DNA from: Carposina sasakii
Taxonomy: Eukaryota; Arthropoda; Insecta; Lepidoptera; Carposinidae
Assembly (NCBI GenBank): GCA_014607495.2
Contig: CP053160.1
Location: 13,764,001 to 13,828,000, forward strand
Direction: 5' to 3'
DNA: 64,000 nt
Shown: positions 22,962 through 35,946 of the stretch, piece by piece
How the letters are laid out: every line of letters starts with the position of its first letter
Numbering within the stretch: position 1 is the first letter of the stretch
Program-made: the position numbers and the translations under genes
The notes under the pieces: generated by a model
Databases searched by the model: none
What the model saw: only the letters and a program-made list of their open reading frames with translations
Told to the model about the DNA's origin: nothing

Positions 22962-25041
22962 GGTAGCAATAGTTCCACCGAACCGAATATTTTCCAGCGA
23001 ATTGACACTACGTTTTCAATTAGCTGATCTATTGATTTATAGGACTCACGTGTAATAAGAAATCTTCGTGTTGACCATTTATATTAAAATTATTATTCTA
23101 TTCGTAGAGCATAGCACACAGTTTTATTATTGTACCTTCAATAATCTTGGTTTATACGAAATTTAATTTCCGCATAGCACGTGGTAGCAGACACGTAAGT
23201 AGCAATAATCAATGGTAAGTTCGACAGACGCCATAGAGCACGTAGCTGGTTCGTTATCGCGTTCGAGTTGCACCGTGCTGCACCCGGCTAGGAGCTAAAA
23301 TAATTTGGATACGGCTTTTGGTGACTTACAAACGCAATTCCGAATCATAAAATCAATATATTTTCGAATGAAACTATATTGCGACGACGACATCTCAGGA
23401 TAATCACGAGTTTCAAAAACGCATTTCGCACCTAGCGGTTTCCATGATAATATATGAAAGGATTACAAAAATAACCCCTAATCATAGAATACTTACCTAC
23501 TTAGGTATTAAAGGAAGTGAACATGAAATATTTCATTTCAAAAATAATTTAATTTGTTCTAAAATAAAAAAGAGATAAGCTTACCATTGTACATACATAT
23601 CTTCTTTTATCTTGTAAGTGTGTGCAATAAAGAATAAGAATAAAATATTTAACACCTAAGCATTACTATAACTCATATACAAAGCTAGCCAGCTACATTT
23701 ATTATTTAGCTGGCTGTGCCGTTAGAATTGTAAATATATTACATAAGAATGATATTACAGAATAATATAGCAGCTTATCAAATATTTCGTGGATGAAGTA
23801 TATCAATATCGGGACGTATTCGACGCAGCACCTGTCGGTCCGACAACTTGCTAAGTTTGGCTCGCGAGTTTACCCAAAGTATTATCGAATTTGAAGGAAC
23901 ACATTCCCACGCCCATATATTTTACTTTTAATACTTTGACAAAAAAATTATTGCGATAGGTATACGATTACATTACTTTTGAATGTGGACAAAGAATCAT
24001 TTCCAATATCTGGATAAATCTACCAGGGAAAAGTTAGAACTAAAATTTATTTTCAATTATTTCTTTGTCTATGTACCTATTTACAAGTATAACATGCATA
24101 TTATTAACGTCATACTTAAAATGATTATGTCGTCAATCATAATCATTTTGTATAACGATACAATCATTTTAAATATGATTATAATTGATTGTTAAAATTA
24201 TTTCAATCGTCAAATACGAAACGGATTTTATTTATGAAGCAACTTATGGATGAACTCAAAATAAATGTGAGATACTCGTACACTGCATAAAAGAAACAGG
24301 ACCAAAGTTGGCCTTAACTCACTCCTATACTTGGGCAACTTACGCGGAGAACTTCGAAAAATATCGGATAGTATTCCACAAAGAGGCCCCCGATAACTTG
24401 CCAAGCTCGAAAGTTGTTTTGAATTTCATCAGCGCAGTCGCTACTTTTCGATTGACCTGACATAACTGCAGTGGTTGCGTTTTCAAACTTTCCTTGGACT
24501 GTATTTTGTACTGTACAAAGACTATTTTATATTTCATCAGATTGTACGTTCGAGCTTTTGATAAAATCGCTCCCAAGGTCTGATATATTTTCCCTTGTGA
24601 GATTTTCTTGATCATTAAAGACGAAAGAGAAATGTTGACAAACGTATATTACTTTAGCAAGCTGTATGCGAATGCTGAAGTATTTGTTTTGTATATTCTC
24701 CTCGTTCATTATCATACTACATTCTCATTATTCGAATGAGAATATTTTATTCTGTAGAGTTGTTTCGTTTTGCACCTGTATTTGACATCTTTGTTTGGGT
24801 AAGATTTTTTCTTTGTTCTATTTGTTGTGACAGTTTTTTTATTTCGATTCAAAAATTACAACTACATTTATTTCATATAAGATTCATTAAATTCAATTCA
24901 GTTAGGTATATTTTTTTAGAAGTCCCTTCACTCTTGTATCCTTATTTACTTATATATAAGTATACAAAAACATATTTCATTAAGTCATTAACTAAGCAAA
25001 TATGATGGATAGATAAAGTTCAGATAGGCTATCAGAACAAG
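22962..25041. other. Gene-less AT-rich stretch
   Basis: Contains a LINE-tail-like segment at 23570-23645 (CTTGTAAGTGTGTGCAATAA followed by an AAG-rich end) related to 5281-5365. A GC-richer ATG-started 28-codon frame lies at 23214-23300. Neither supports a gene. Confidence 0.4.
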
Positions 25042-25171
25042 TAGCATGACCTGCAAAACACGATATGATAAACCGATTTATCGACATTTAGCCTGTCTAA
25101 ATACGATAAATAGCCGCCATGTTGAATTTTGTATAGAGACGATACGATATCCACGATGCGTGGTCATGCTA
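25042..25171 (-). mobile_element. Small MITE with TAGCATGA ends, copy 2
   Basis: A 130-bp inverted copy of 22069-22196, bounded by TAGCATGACC and GGTCATGCTA. Confidence 0.75.
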
Positions 25172-26476
25172 GGACGGCTGGCTATTTAAAAAATTGCTTG
25201 TAAATAGCTGAATAACACCTTTCAAAAGTCACACAATCCATTGTAAAATAACCTAATTAAAAACACTTTAAAAATCATTTTATTAGAAGCGTCTAGTCAT
25301 ATTTATTACATTTCCGATAAATCAAACATCAATATCTGTGTAAGTCCCCATTTACAGGCGCATTAAAATTGTATCACCATATTGCAACGTCCAATTTAAA
25401 ATAACAAGCTGCATGCGGAAAGGGTTATAATAAAGGCGAACGTGTCACCAGCTTTTTCAAGCTAATCGAGGGAGGGGAATACGCTTGATTGCATGCGGTT
25501 CTCTTTTTTGCACATCGCCTCTGCCAGCAGACTTCATTGAACAAAGCAACAATCTAGCGTAGAGATTATTGAGCCAATTTCATTTCAGCGGATAAGCTTT
25601 TTCATGCTGCTTCGGTCTAATGAAACAAACAGCTGATTTTTCACGAGAATTCTCTTTAAATGTCTATGTTTGCAGATTTTTCCTACTACCAAAGTGGAAA
25701 CTGCCCGCATTTTTAGCATTTTCATAAAATTCTTAATGGCATTATTTATTATTAATAATTACGGAAGTAACAACCACAGCAATATTAACAATATCTTGTT
25801 AGTAAAAACATTCACTTTACCAAAAACCTTTCTATCAACCTATTTGCATATTTTCAGCAAATCCTTTGCTTGAACAGCAAAGTCACCGCAAAGGATTTGT
25901 TCTTCTGTATATTAAGATGGTAGGTCCTAAACCAACAGTGATACAACTTGCTCAACCAATATTCCGTACGGTACAGGACTCGAGAGAAACACCTTTTGGA
26001 GTTGGCAAGAATAACTAATTTAAGTATAGACTGCAGTGGGTAACATAATTTTCTGTTTGCTGCTGTAAAATCTAAAGGCAAGATGTAAAATAAAATTGTT
26101 TGAAGACTATCATTATTGTAAAATGTAAAAAGTCGTATCTTATTTTACAAAAATATGAAGTCGTATCATCGCGCCTTTAATAAAAATAGCTTTTAGATCT
26201 ACATGTTTATTATGATATAACCGTAAAATTTTCTAGTACTCACTTAGGTACTTATAAGAAATATATGCATGTACATCTATACATAGTAAATTGAGTGCCT
26301 TCTCCGAGAGGTACAACACGTGCGACCAAATTGTAATGTCTAAACACACCTTATACACACACCTTAGATAAGATTATAACATAACTAGATATTGACAAGT
26401 GAAGTCAGCCTTAACAATCACGAAGTTACAGGACTGTTGTTGTTTCAAACTTTAATATCGACGTTATCTATTACCC
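25172..26476. other. Gene-less stretch
   Basis: No recognised gene or repeat; the minus-strand frame at 25854-26081 lacks motifs. Confidence 0.4.
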
Positions 26477-26748
26477 CTGGGGGCCAATTCTCGAAAAGTC
26501 TCGTGTTGGAACGAAGCCGAAACGGAACCGTTGTAGACGCTCAGAACAAAGCAATAATTACTTTACGGTGACGTAATTAGACACATTTCAGTACGAGACA
26601 GTTTTTATTCTGTCATTTTAGCGACCGATGGGTGCTAAAATATACCTTGTTACTTAAGCGGTAAGTACATATTGCTTCGCACCGCGTTTCGTTAACGGTT
26701 CGTTAGTGGTTGCGTTTCGGCTCAAATATTTCAAGAATTGCCCCCCAG
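26477..26748. mobile_element. MITE with ~45-bp imperfect TIRs
   Basis: The left end CTGGGGGCCAATTCTCGA faces the right end AAGAATTGCCCCCCAG. Inside these, AGCCGAAACGGAACC faces GGTTGCGTTTCGGCT. The body is 272 bp and non-coding. The target duplication could not be fixed. Confidence 0.72.
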
Positions 26749-27133
26749 AACAGTAGTTCTTAGGCTGTCAGAACTTCAATCTTTGGTACATCCATCTTCA
26801 GTTTCAGTTTCATTCAGTCCGTAGCTTTGACGAAGGCAAATTGTAAAATCTGGCTTATGGGATTCTGCCAGGGTACTTACAGATTTTGTAGGATGCATTC
26901 TTAACCTATCACTTTCCCCATTAATTACTTAGTTTAGCTTTGAGAACATATTATTTACAACTTTAATATTATTAAGATTAAATTCACAGACCGTACGTTA
27001 GAATTATATTATTTTAGAAAAATCATTTATCATCTCCAAATATATCTAGTATAACGAAATAAATGAGTTTGTCGTAGTTATCTAAAATTATACTTGTAAA
27101 CATAAACGTATAAAGAACAACGGACGTAATGCT

Positions 27134-27310
27134 GTTACTACACAGATTGGAGCACCGAAATGGCGGCGCGTTGGGCATGTGCTAATTTTCCAGTAGGCGC
27201 CGAGCTTACTATGGTTTGTATGTGTGTGTGAATAATACGTCAATGCACATCCCTACTCCATGGAATATCGTTGCCGAGCATACTATGAATGCTTTACTCT
27301 GTGTAGTCAC
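27134..27310. mobile_element. Possible small MITE
   Basis: GTTACTACACAGA (27134-27146) and TCTGTGTAGTCAC (27298-27310) form 13-bp inverted ends with one mismatch around a GC-richer 177-bp segment. No target duplication is evident. Confidence 0.4.
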
Positions 27311-28390
27311 AACACTCCGTTAAAAGAATACGTTCATGCTAGTAAATCAGTTGCTTTTGAGAGGTACTGCGATTTGATAACTTTCTTGATCTAAATTTGA
27401 AGTGAACCAATCTATTTATTCCTGCAGTACCTATAGGTTTCCGATTCTTATATTTTTATGTCTTGTATGTAAATGCAAAAGGTGAGTGTGCTTCAATCAA
27501 AATTCATGCAGCTCAAATAAATGAGTGAATAAATCAGGAGAATCTTTTATTCATTATTTTCATAAAAATAACGAACGCTCGACTGATTCTTTGGTAAATA
27601 GAAATATTATACCTACGCTCTGCAATTGGTTTTCATTACAATGTAATGATTTAAATTAGATTTTTTTTAAAATAGGTAATATTTCATCGTCGTCGTTTGA
27701 GAGCATATAATATATGTATTTGAAATACCCAGAGCGTTTAAGAAGTTTGTAGCTATACTCTTGAGCGCAAAAAATCCCTAATCTCATACAGCGTCGATCA
27801 GAAAAAGCGTAAAGATAAAACAGGGTTTAAAAAATAACAGCTCCACACCACCGTCGATTTATCATGGCGCCTCGTTACGCCCCCACCCCACTCTCGGTAT
27901 GCGAACGCGCAAAAACATCCCCGAACTGTCTGGACCCACCCTTGTAATCGCCAGATAATGGGTTCGAATTGAAAAATCATCCCCCATATGTGTGTGCGTC
28001 GAAAGTAATTTGTCATTTGGTCATTTGGTTTTAGATTAATTATTTGCTTTTTAAGTTGACCGGATGATTGAATGATGCGCTGATGTAACGTTGATGATTT
28101 TTTGACTTATGAAAAATTGCTGTCATGGTTAGGGGAAACTGATGAGTTGCTTCTCAATAATAGTTGCCTCGACGTACCTACGCAACTTTATTTGTGAAAA
28201 TTTTACTGTGTACAAAAAGCATAAAAATTAGTTCATCCACTCTTGCAGAACTAAGTATACCATACCTAGAAAAACAAGTAACAATCCCAATCAACTTTCC
28301 CGAAACCTATTGGGAATAGCCCAATATGCCCGAGAATCAAACGAAATGTTATATTAAGAGGATTACAGTTCAAACATGGGAACCTTTCAA
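27311..28390. other. Gene-less stretch
   Basis: Unique DNA. The minus-strand frame at 27798-28016 has no domain. Confidence 0.4.
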
Positions 28391-28706
28391 TCAAACAAAC
28401 AAAACCTCCTTTATAACGCATAGATATATCTTCAAAATCCAAGGATAAGCCTCTACTTTCCAACATAAATGAGTATATAATAATAACATATATAAACATT
28501 TGATACGGATATTGCTTTTTGCTCGTATTTGCACACTCATCGCGCAAGGGCCCTTGGAGGCATCCCTTGTGATTTTTCCTATATATTCTGCCGACCAATA
28601 TGTTGCCAGGCCGTAGGATAATCCGTCATTTATGCTCAATTTGATAAGAGTTATTGACGATGCTAGTGCCAAATTTAATAGAAACCATTCTTTGATTCAC
28701 CCTTTT
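28391..28706 (-). pseudogene. Decayed exon resembling an MFS sugar (trehalose-type) transporter
   Basis: On the minus strand a frame starting near 28706 reads EWFLLNLALASSITL, then GLSYGLATYWSAEYIGKI and DASKGP. The order (hydrophobic helix, glycine-rich GLSYG, then a Y-I-G-x-I element a few residues before a basic-G) matches the third and fourth membrane segments and the following Y-x-G-E-I...R-G signature of MFS sugar transporters such as insect Tret1-like proteins. The signature glutamate is Lys, the arginine of the helix 4 entry is lost, and after about 55 residues the similarity ends. No splice acceptor with a pyrimidine tract precedes it. Likely a gene relic or retro-copied fragment. 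Confidence 0.35.
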
Positions 28707-31700
28707 CAGATTTTTATGTTGTGTAGCGAAAACAAACTTTGGATATCTTCATCAGGCTTACAGAAAGTACTAACGTAAATATCGATAAATTGTTAATTAT
28801 TTCTTATCTCTAAGTTTCACTTAAAATATTGTGATTTTTTAGAGTTTCTTGGCATACAAATGCAATTCGTCAATACAATACGCTCATATAGTTTAATTAC
28901 CATGACAGATATAAGCCTAATAGCCATTTTGTGAGTACAATATCGCACTACACGATATATTTTGCGTACAGGTGTGAGTTTGAAACGCTGGCATAGAATA
29001 ACACTTACCTACCTATAAGTAGGTAGTACAATACCACAGACGAGATACGGGATAGCCCACGAGCCGTCAAGTTAGATCATAGCATCAATGTGTCTCACCT
29101 GCACCAAGAGAGGTGGTCGTATTACTCGACTACTCTACAACCAGCCTATGTCAGTTTGTTATTATAGAAATGACAACATAATTATGCGTATTTGCGATTT
29201 TTTTTTTCTCATAATAATATGTATGCTTACATATTTATAATTCTCGAATCTAATCTACTATTTTTCATTATGCAGCAATACCTATTAAAGATTGAATACT
29301 TTAAGATTGAATAATGTAGGTATTGAAAAAAAATTTTGTTTGTTAATATAATTTAGGTAGGTAATGAGATTTCTGTCTAAACACCAAAATCTATAACTAG
29401 ATTAATAGATACCTAACTCTGCTAGCTCAGTTTCTCGATGTAATTTTACCATTGTCTATCCTATATCTGACATTTTAACCTTATGACTTATTTGTTACAC
29501 ACGGTAAATTTAACTGTCAGAACAATCTGATTAGTATTCAATTACAATTTTCAATCCACAAATTATAATACTATTACAAATCTAGTCAAATGTAAATAGT
29601 ATCAGATGTATCTGGTAAATGTAGTATGGAAGAAGTTTGTATATACCTATTATTTACTATAGACAGATATATACATACATTTATGTGCGTACAGTAACTG
29701 ATTTGGAAGTAGTTGCGTTATACGCTCAAGTGGTAGCAAGCCGCTATCATCTGTCAAGCTTCTCCCAGACAGCTATCAAATTGGGGATCGTCGGCTTACT
29801 ATCGCTTGATAATACCTCCCGGCTCATACCTATTATGAAGATCAGTTGCCGATCTAACCCTATATTTTTGGTTATAAATCATGCGGAAAATCGGCCGGAA
29901 GATATTGACAGCTGTATTAATTCGTTTAGTTTCGAAACTCATACTCCCATGGATTTAGGAGGTTCGGCCGGCTGCCTGCCGGACGCCAATAGCTGAGTGA
30001 AATAATTATTTTATAAAAAAATTGTTTCAGCTTTAACTACAGAAAATAATTGCTTTATTATATTTTTATGTGTTAGAGACTTATTTTCAGGGAATATACA
30101 TAAATAACATAGGTATAGACAGACAAAACTAGCTCTTACGTTTGCATTAAAATGCAAATATAACAATAGAATTTACTATGCGTAATATATGGATAGCGTT
30201 ACAGAACTCAACAGCAGAAAATTCAATAAAGAAAAAGGTTTTACCGACCTGAAATAAAACCGAGACAAAATAGTTGTACCCAACTGATAAAATAGTAAAA
30301 TGTTAACATATCAATTTAGAAGGTTTTACTGTTTCTGCGCCCGGATCCGGAAATTTGGGCCTTTTGAGTGTGGTCCCTGCATGAGCCGGCAGTCAGATTC
30401 AATTTGCATAAATAGTCAAATACAAGACCAAAGTAAACCATTCTAATTTCGATGGTCGGAAAGTTGCGTCTCGACAAACATGGACGTTTCAACCAGAAAA
30501 TGTGACCTGAATTAATATTTGACCGCCCACCCAGGATCCCCATTTGACTTACCGTACTTTATGCTCAATTTCTATGGACTGTAATTTTCAGCTTGCGCCA
30601 GTGGAATACTAAAGCATGTATGGAAAATATTTAACTCTATGACAGCCTTGGATACAGATTACATAGTGAAATTCATGTATATGTTACCTTATCTACATTG
30701 CTGGACCCATGGCATTACGCCAGGTATGGCATTGGATAAGATTGTCAGAAGGTGACACAAGCTTGCGTCATACCCAGCTTATACATTATGTTCAGATAAA
30801 TGGCAATGCATTGTCGCAATACAAAATGTATAAAAATGAAATAATGTATCGCAATCTGGATCGCAACTTGCGCTTTTGCTTTAACATGAACAACATATTA
30901 TTATTAATTAAATAGGCTATCGATTTCAACTTGTAAATATAGAATCTGTAATTATTTGATATCTGTATTTAGGTATGTAGTAGTATCATATTTATATTTC
31001 TTATTATTAGATTCATATCAGCGCACTACGAGTACCGCATTACCTATATATGTATTGATAAACAAATTAACTTCGGAATAACAAATACAGACACAGACAA
31101 ACCAACTTAAAATATTCAAATATTTATTTATATTGCGCAGAATATCCTAAATAGGCAACCACTAAATATTCTTTTAACTCTACTTTAAGCGGCTACAAAC
31201 TCCCGAATAAATCTCGAATACCTAACGGATTCTCGGCATTTTGAGACTAGCAAATGCTTCTGAAAATTGAGCACCGAACTCAGGTCCGGCAAAATTGCAT
31301 ATACATTCCCATAATACTTATACTAACACGACGTTCAGTTTCTATTGTGTCTGGATAGCATAAAGTCTTGGATTTATAACTTTTTGGAATTTCAAAAGGT
31401 ATACAGCTCATTTTAGTAGCAATTCTGATATAACTATAGCTTTTCATAAAGGATCAAAATAAATATATGTTTTTATGGAAATTGGCTGTCATCTTCACAC
31501 AATTGGTACGTTATTAGGGAAATGAAAACAATTTGTTAAATCTTATCAAAATACAAGTTAAATATGGTACCACCATTAACCAAAGTAGGTATTAAATATA
31601 CCTAGTGTAATTGTTACTGAATCATACATGACGTTGTATTCTTAAAATGAGGTTCAGATTGCTTCAAAACAATGGCTTTACCTACGTTAAGTACCATAAT

Positions 31701-31993
31701 ATCCTCCTAAAAAATAATCAAAGTAGGACCATTCTAGCGCGTACCTGGTAAACTTTTATTGTGTAACATAGTATTATTATATGTAGCGCAAACAGGGTAT
31801 TTCATTGGCGTTTCGTAGCGAGCCACTTTGGTGGGGAGGCATTAAATATTTCATTTTAGAGAAGTTTTTATTACAGTCGCCGAACGTGTCCGCGATAAAC
31901 GTAGTGAACGTGACTAGAGAACCTTGCTTAGACCGCCGTACTCGCTGTACATTGATCTACAGTTTTGGAGAGGGTCAAATAGCCTGAAGAAGA
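28707..31993. other. Gene-less AT-rich stretch
   Basis: About 3.3 kb without a supported gene. 29690-29995 is open for about 119 codons in one frame and GC-richer at its end (GGTTCGGCCGGCTGCCTGCC). 30316-30543 is open on the minus strand. Neither shows a domain, and both are left unassigned. Confidence 0.4.
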
Positions 31994-32044
31994 ATTGATG
32001 CTGTCTATCTCTTAGACTTGATAAAAATAGAGACAGTATCAAAT
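31994..32044. repeat. Imperfect hairpin, TTGATGCTGTCT type
   Basis: TTGATGCTGTCTATCTC faces ATAGAGACAGTATCAA across a short loop. A related sequence (TTGATGCTGTCTCTATCTTG) is at 43150-43230. Possibly a tiny MITE relic. Confidence 0.4.
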
Positions 32045-32089
32045 TTATCCTTTAAATAAAGTATTTGACTAATGGAAAAACGGCCGTAA

Positions 32090-32265
32090 GCAGCTGTTCA
32101 GCTTCAAAAAGAAGTTCGTGATCACGCAGTGAGCAATGGAGACTAGTAGAGAGGGAAAGAAGAGATCCGTTTACGAATGAAAGTCATTGACATAGCCCAA
32201 CAGTCCAACAAGCTAAGGTGGCAGTGGGCAGAGCACATAGCTAGCCGTGGAACCTATTTTCTCCA
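32090..32265 (+). pseudogene. LINE C-terminal relic
   Basis: One frame reads EEIRLRMKVIDIAQQSNKLR and then WQWAEHIASRG. This corresponds to the conserved tail of insect LINE ORF2 proteins, where a helix with V-x-D-I-A precedes L-x-W-x-W-A-G-H-I-A-R. Glu replaces the usual Gly before HIA. Only about 35 residues are recognisable; the reverse transcriptase core is absent. Confidence 0.6.
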
Positions 32266-32458
32266 CTTTTTATAAAACAGGTTTACAAATGCTAATCCAC
32301 TGCTGAGGCTATTTTATACATATATACTATTTTAAGACGTATGGTCATACGCAATGCATACAGCCACCAAGATTCCAGCTCAGCACCAGCGCACCAACCA
32401 GAATACCAACTTCTCAAATCACCAAATTGTCGATTAGTCCTTTAAGATTTATGTAATC

Positions 32459-34130
32459 TTTACCGCCACGTTTGCACCCAGGTATGTATCTATCGACCTC
32501 CCCAACCCTCAACAAACTTTGTCTAATACACTTTCCTGTGTACACAGAAATAATCTCATGAACAAAGCGCTTGATTAGAAACGAACATTATCGGAGATTT
32601 CTAGTTAAAACTTTATTAAAATTTGAAATAATATTTTCAGAGCAGATTATTTTATGAGGGATTTAGAGTAGAGCTTTGAAATATTATTTTTTTTTCTCTT
32701 ACTTTAGTTCTTTTCAATATTAATTATGAATACAACTAAAGGGAATTTTACAGGACTCCTTATATTAATTTAATATTAAGTGCAAACCCACAAAATGAGG
32801 ATATCTCTTAACTAATTGGTTTTATTTTTAGTTTGGTTTGCAGTAGGTAAGGTAGGTAATGTAATCTGAGATATCTTTCAAAGCGGAAAAACAAATCAAA
32901 AATAACCAGAGTCGTCACCAAGTCGTCTGTATATTTAGTTGTTTTGCTATTAGAATTGTTGTTTTGCTGGAATCTTAAATACCGCCACGTTTGCACCCAG
33001 GTATGTATCTATCGACCTCCCCAACCCTCAACGAGTAACATAGTGTTGATGGACGCGCGCGGCTGGCAACGACACACACACGGCAAAATACAACTTTCCT
33101 GCAATTTCCTATTCTTGGTTTTACTATTTAGTGTGGGTCAGTTTTCTTAATTACATTGATTTGTTTGGCTGGCACCGATCTCGTTAAAGATGACACGTTA
33201 TTTATCGCTTTTTAGTTAAAGTTTGAAGTCTAAAGTCAGTTTATTAGTTGTGTTAATGCGTCGTGGACTTAAATAGAACTATTATACGGAGGCTGATTTT
33301 TGGTCGTCAACGTTCCCGAAAACTACGTCATAAATCACTTGGAAGCATACCTGGGAAGTGTCTGGTTTCCAAAATATTAGGGTCAAAAGTTGAGAAATAA
33401 TATGCACATAGACGCGCGTAGCAAGATTTTTCACGGAGCAGATTATTTAACATAAACACTGGAGGATCAAGTACCTAATAAAAAAATTTAGAGTTTCTCA
33501 GCATTTTTTTTTGCATAAACTTACTATATTTGATGTATAGAGTACGTACCCTTAGTTAAGGGTGGCAACGAAAAAACACCATGTATACCTAAGGTTTTCA
33601 TCGTTACCATATCAGGAGTAGTATCTACTTTAGTTCTTTTCAATATATAATTCCATCGACCAATTACCAACTTGACCATCAGCACAGCAGCATCAGATGT
33701 TTTTATTGCAGTACTGTCTCCCACTGCTTATCATCGTCAGAACAGCAGCATCATTTTATGTTGATATAAAAGTTTCCCCAATTGCAGTAAATGTAGCTTC
33801 ATCATCAGCACAGCAGCATCAGATGTTGATTCAAGAACGTTTGCCCTACATACTCCATCGACCAATTGCAGTACTGTATCCAAACTCCTAATTCTTTATT
33901 AGCTTCATCACACACAAACATAACCCTGAAGCATATACCTGAGTAAGACATGATTACGTAACAAAATCACCATACGAGCATACAATTTTCGGTGGTTGCC
34001 CTTACATTTCTCCAGAAAGTGTATCCCAAAGTGTAAAAAATCTCTTAACTAATTCGTTTTATTTTTAGTTTGGTTTGCAGTAGGTAAGGTGGGTAATGAT
34101 TAATTTGAAATCCGTCCATAATTGACGGAA
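32459..34130. repeat. Patchwork of locally duplicated blocks
   Basis: Several direct repeats interleave. A ~55-bp block (TACCGCCACGTTTGCACCCA onward through GACCTCCCCAACCCTCAAC) is at 32461-32514 and 32981-33034. TTTGGTTTGCAGTAGGTAAG with its flanks is at 32806-32862 and 34044-34100. CTTTAGTTCTTTTCAATAT is at 32702 and 33629. About 60-bp units around CAGCACAGCAGCATCAGATG recur at 33680, 33738 and 33799. No coding product is supported; the short frames here are incidental. Confidence 0.75.
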
Positions 34131-34139
34131 ATATCGGTG

Positions 34140-34212
34140 AACATACATAAAAAAAAAAATATACATACAGACGAATTGAGAACCTCTTCCTTTTTTTGAA
34201 GTCGGTTAAAAA
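34140..34212 (+). repeat. Fragment of a common insect repeat end
   Basis: GACGAATTGAGAACCTCTTC and TTTTTTTGAAGTCGGTTAAA, preceded by (ATACATAC)-like sequence, is a combination I recognise from many lepidopteran repeats. No family name is claimed. Confidence 0.4.
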
Positions 34213-34637
34213 TAACTTTCGTGTTTCACGCTATGCTTGTTGGCTTTATCGTACCAATTTAACTACCATCATCATGATTATTAATTAAAAAGTTACCTAA
34301 CTTCTAAGATTTATACTTAATCCAGTTCATCTTAATTACGTATTTATGCACACAAGTTTGAAGTTACTGAAATAAATAAATGAATATAATATATACCTAT
34401 ATATGTAACAGAAATTCACTAGAAATGTAGCTGTCTCTTTATCCTATTTTTGTTGAATAAATAAAAAATTTAAAAAGTTGACGTTGCGCCGGCGACCGAT
34501 AACAACGTGTTCCGCGTGTCTGCTTATCGGCTAGCCAATGTTCTCGCGTCAATTGTTTATTTGTGCAAACAAAACATTTCATTGGTGTAATTATAAAGGG
34601 AAACTCCTTTTATTAGGAGTTTCTACTAATAACAACA

Positions 34638-35896
34638 ATGTTTAAACCCACCCAAGTGTCCCAACCTACTGAAATTACTCAAACCGAATCCCAGAATGCC
34701 ATAAATCAAGTGTTAACAAGCCAATCCACAACTATGAGCTACGCAAAAATCGCATCAAGCGGGCAGTTCCCAAAAAAAGATCAGGCTATAGTTATTGACT
34801 CAATCGATGAATGCACACTACGTGAGTACCTACAGGCACTTTCAAAGGTAATGTTACCTACTAGTATCCGCTTTATCTCGCGTATCTCAAATGGTCGCAT
34901 ATGTGTTTACCTGGACACAAAGAAAACCGTAGATAAGTTAATAGACGACAAAGCTCATATTGAAATAAAAGGAAAAGTACTTAATATTCGACCATTATTA
35001 ACGCGAAATAGAAGAATAGTTCTATCAATGTTTGCCCCGTCATTCCACATAAAGTCTTGGAAGATAAATTCAAAGAGCTGAATATACCCATTATGTCATC
35101 TATAACCTTCATGAAAGTTAGTGTTCCAGATGCTAGCTTCTCACATGTATTAAGTTTTCGAAGACAGTTGTTTGTTACCCCAGAAGATGAAAAGCGGTTA
35201 CCTGAATCCTTTCAAGTTTCTTACGAAGACACTAAATACTGGATATATATTTCTACTAACTCACTGAAATCTTTTACATGTAACAATGAAGGTCATTTGG
35301 CAAAAAACTGTCCCAGCATAAATAGTGAACACGTGAACCTAACCGTAGATTCATCGAGTATTCAGAACTCACCAATAAATATTCCAACATCCCAACCTGA
35401 TGATATTCAAACAGAACCTCAAATAGATAATATAAAAGGAACTAAGAGAAATCACTCACCATCTGCAACTAGTTCTACATTTTCACAGTTTACCGTACCC
35501 GAACCAACATTTAAATCACAGGAAATTATGTCTGATCTCGAAACTAGTAGTGTAACAAGTATAGATGAAGATATAAGAAAACCCAGAGTTTCAAGAAAGA
35601 AAAAGAAGATAACTGATAATAATAGTGATGAGGATACCTGGAAAAATATTAATGAAATACTACCAACTTTAGACCCGCAACATAAGTTTCCGTTAAGTAT
35701 TAATCAATTTATTAGTTTATTAGATAAAACCAAGGGTAAACAAAATATTAAAACAATTGTATTCGATTTTACTGACAAAATAGATGAATTAATAGAAATG
35801 TGCAATCTATTGTACCCTAACTTTAGTAAAGGAGTTAAAAATAAGTGTGGTAGATTATTGCGAAAAATTTATGAAATTAAAGGTTTATCCACATAG
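34638..35896 (+). pseudogene. LINE ORF1 (RNA-binding, Gag-like), frameshifted
   Basis: The protein would bind the element's RNA and carry it to the nucleus. The frame opens with an ATG at 34638 and shifts between about 35040 and 35060; the second frame continues to a TAG at 35896. At 35270-35311 lies a zinc-knuckle-like motif ending C-NNEG-H-LAKN-C. Counting back, the position of the first Cys (35270-35272) is Ser, so this copy has only three of the four CCHC ligands. Downstream is a Ser/Thr-rich region and a Lys-rich patch (PRVSRKKKKITD). It is followed directly by ORF2. Confidence 0.85.
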
Positions 35897-35946
35897 TGAC
35901 ACATACATCTACTACCCTTATTTTATATATAACATTCATTAAAATA

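Noticed and set aside
23214..23300. GC-richer 28-codon ATG frame that begins ATGGTAAGT
   Set aside because: Could suggest a start codon beside a splice donor, but there is no upstream context or product; too short to support.
29637..29996. 119-codon frame on +
   Set aside because: No recognisable domain; starts in AT-rich simple sequence. Left as unassigned DNA, though its GC-rich end is mildly unusual.
33680..33850. CAGCAG-rich ~60-bp repeated units considered as a CRISPR-like array
   Set aside because: Units are degenerate and contiguous, without spacers; the genome is eukaryotic. They are ordinary tandem repeats.
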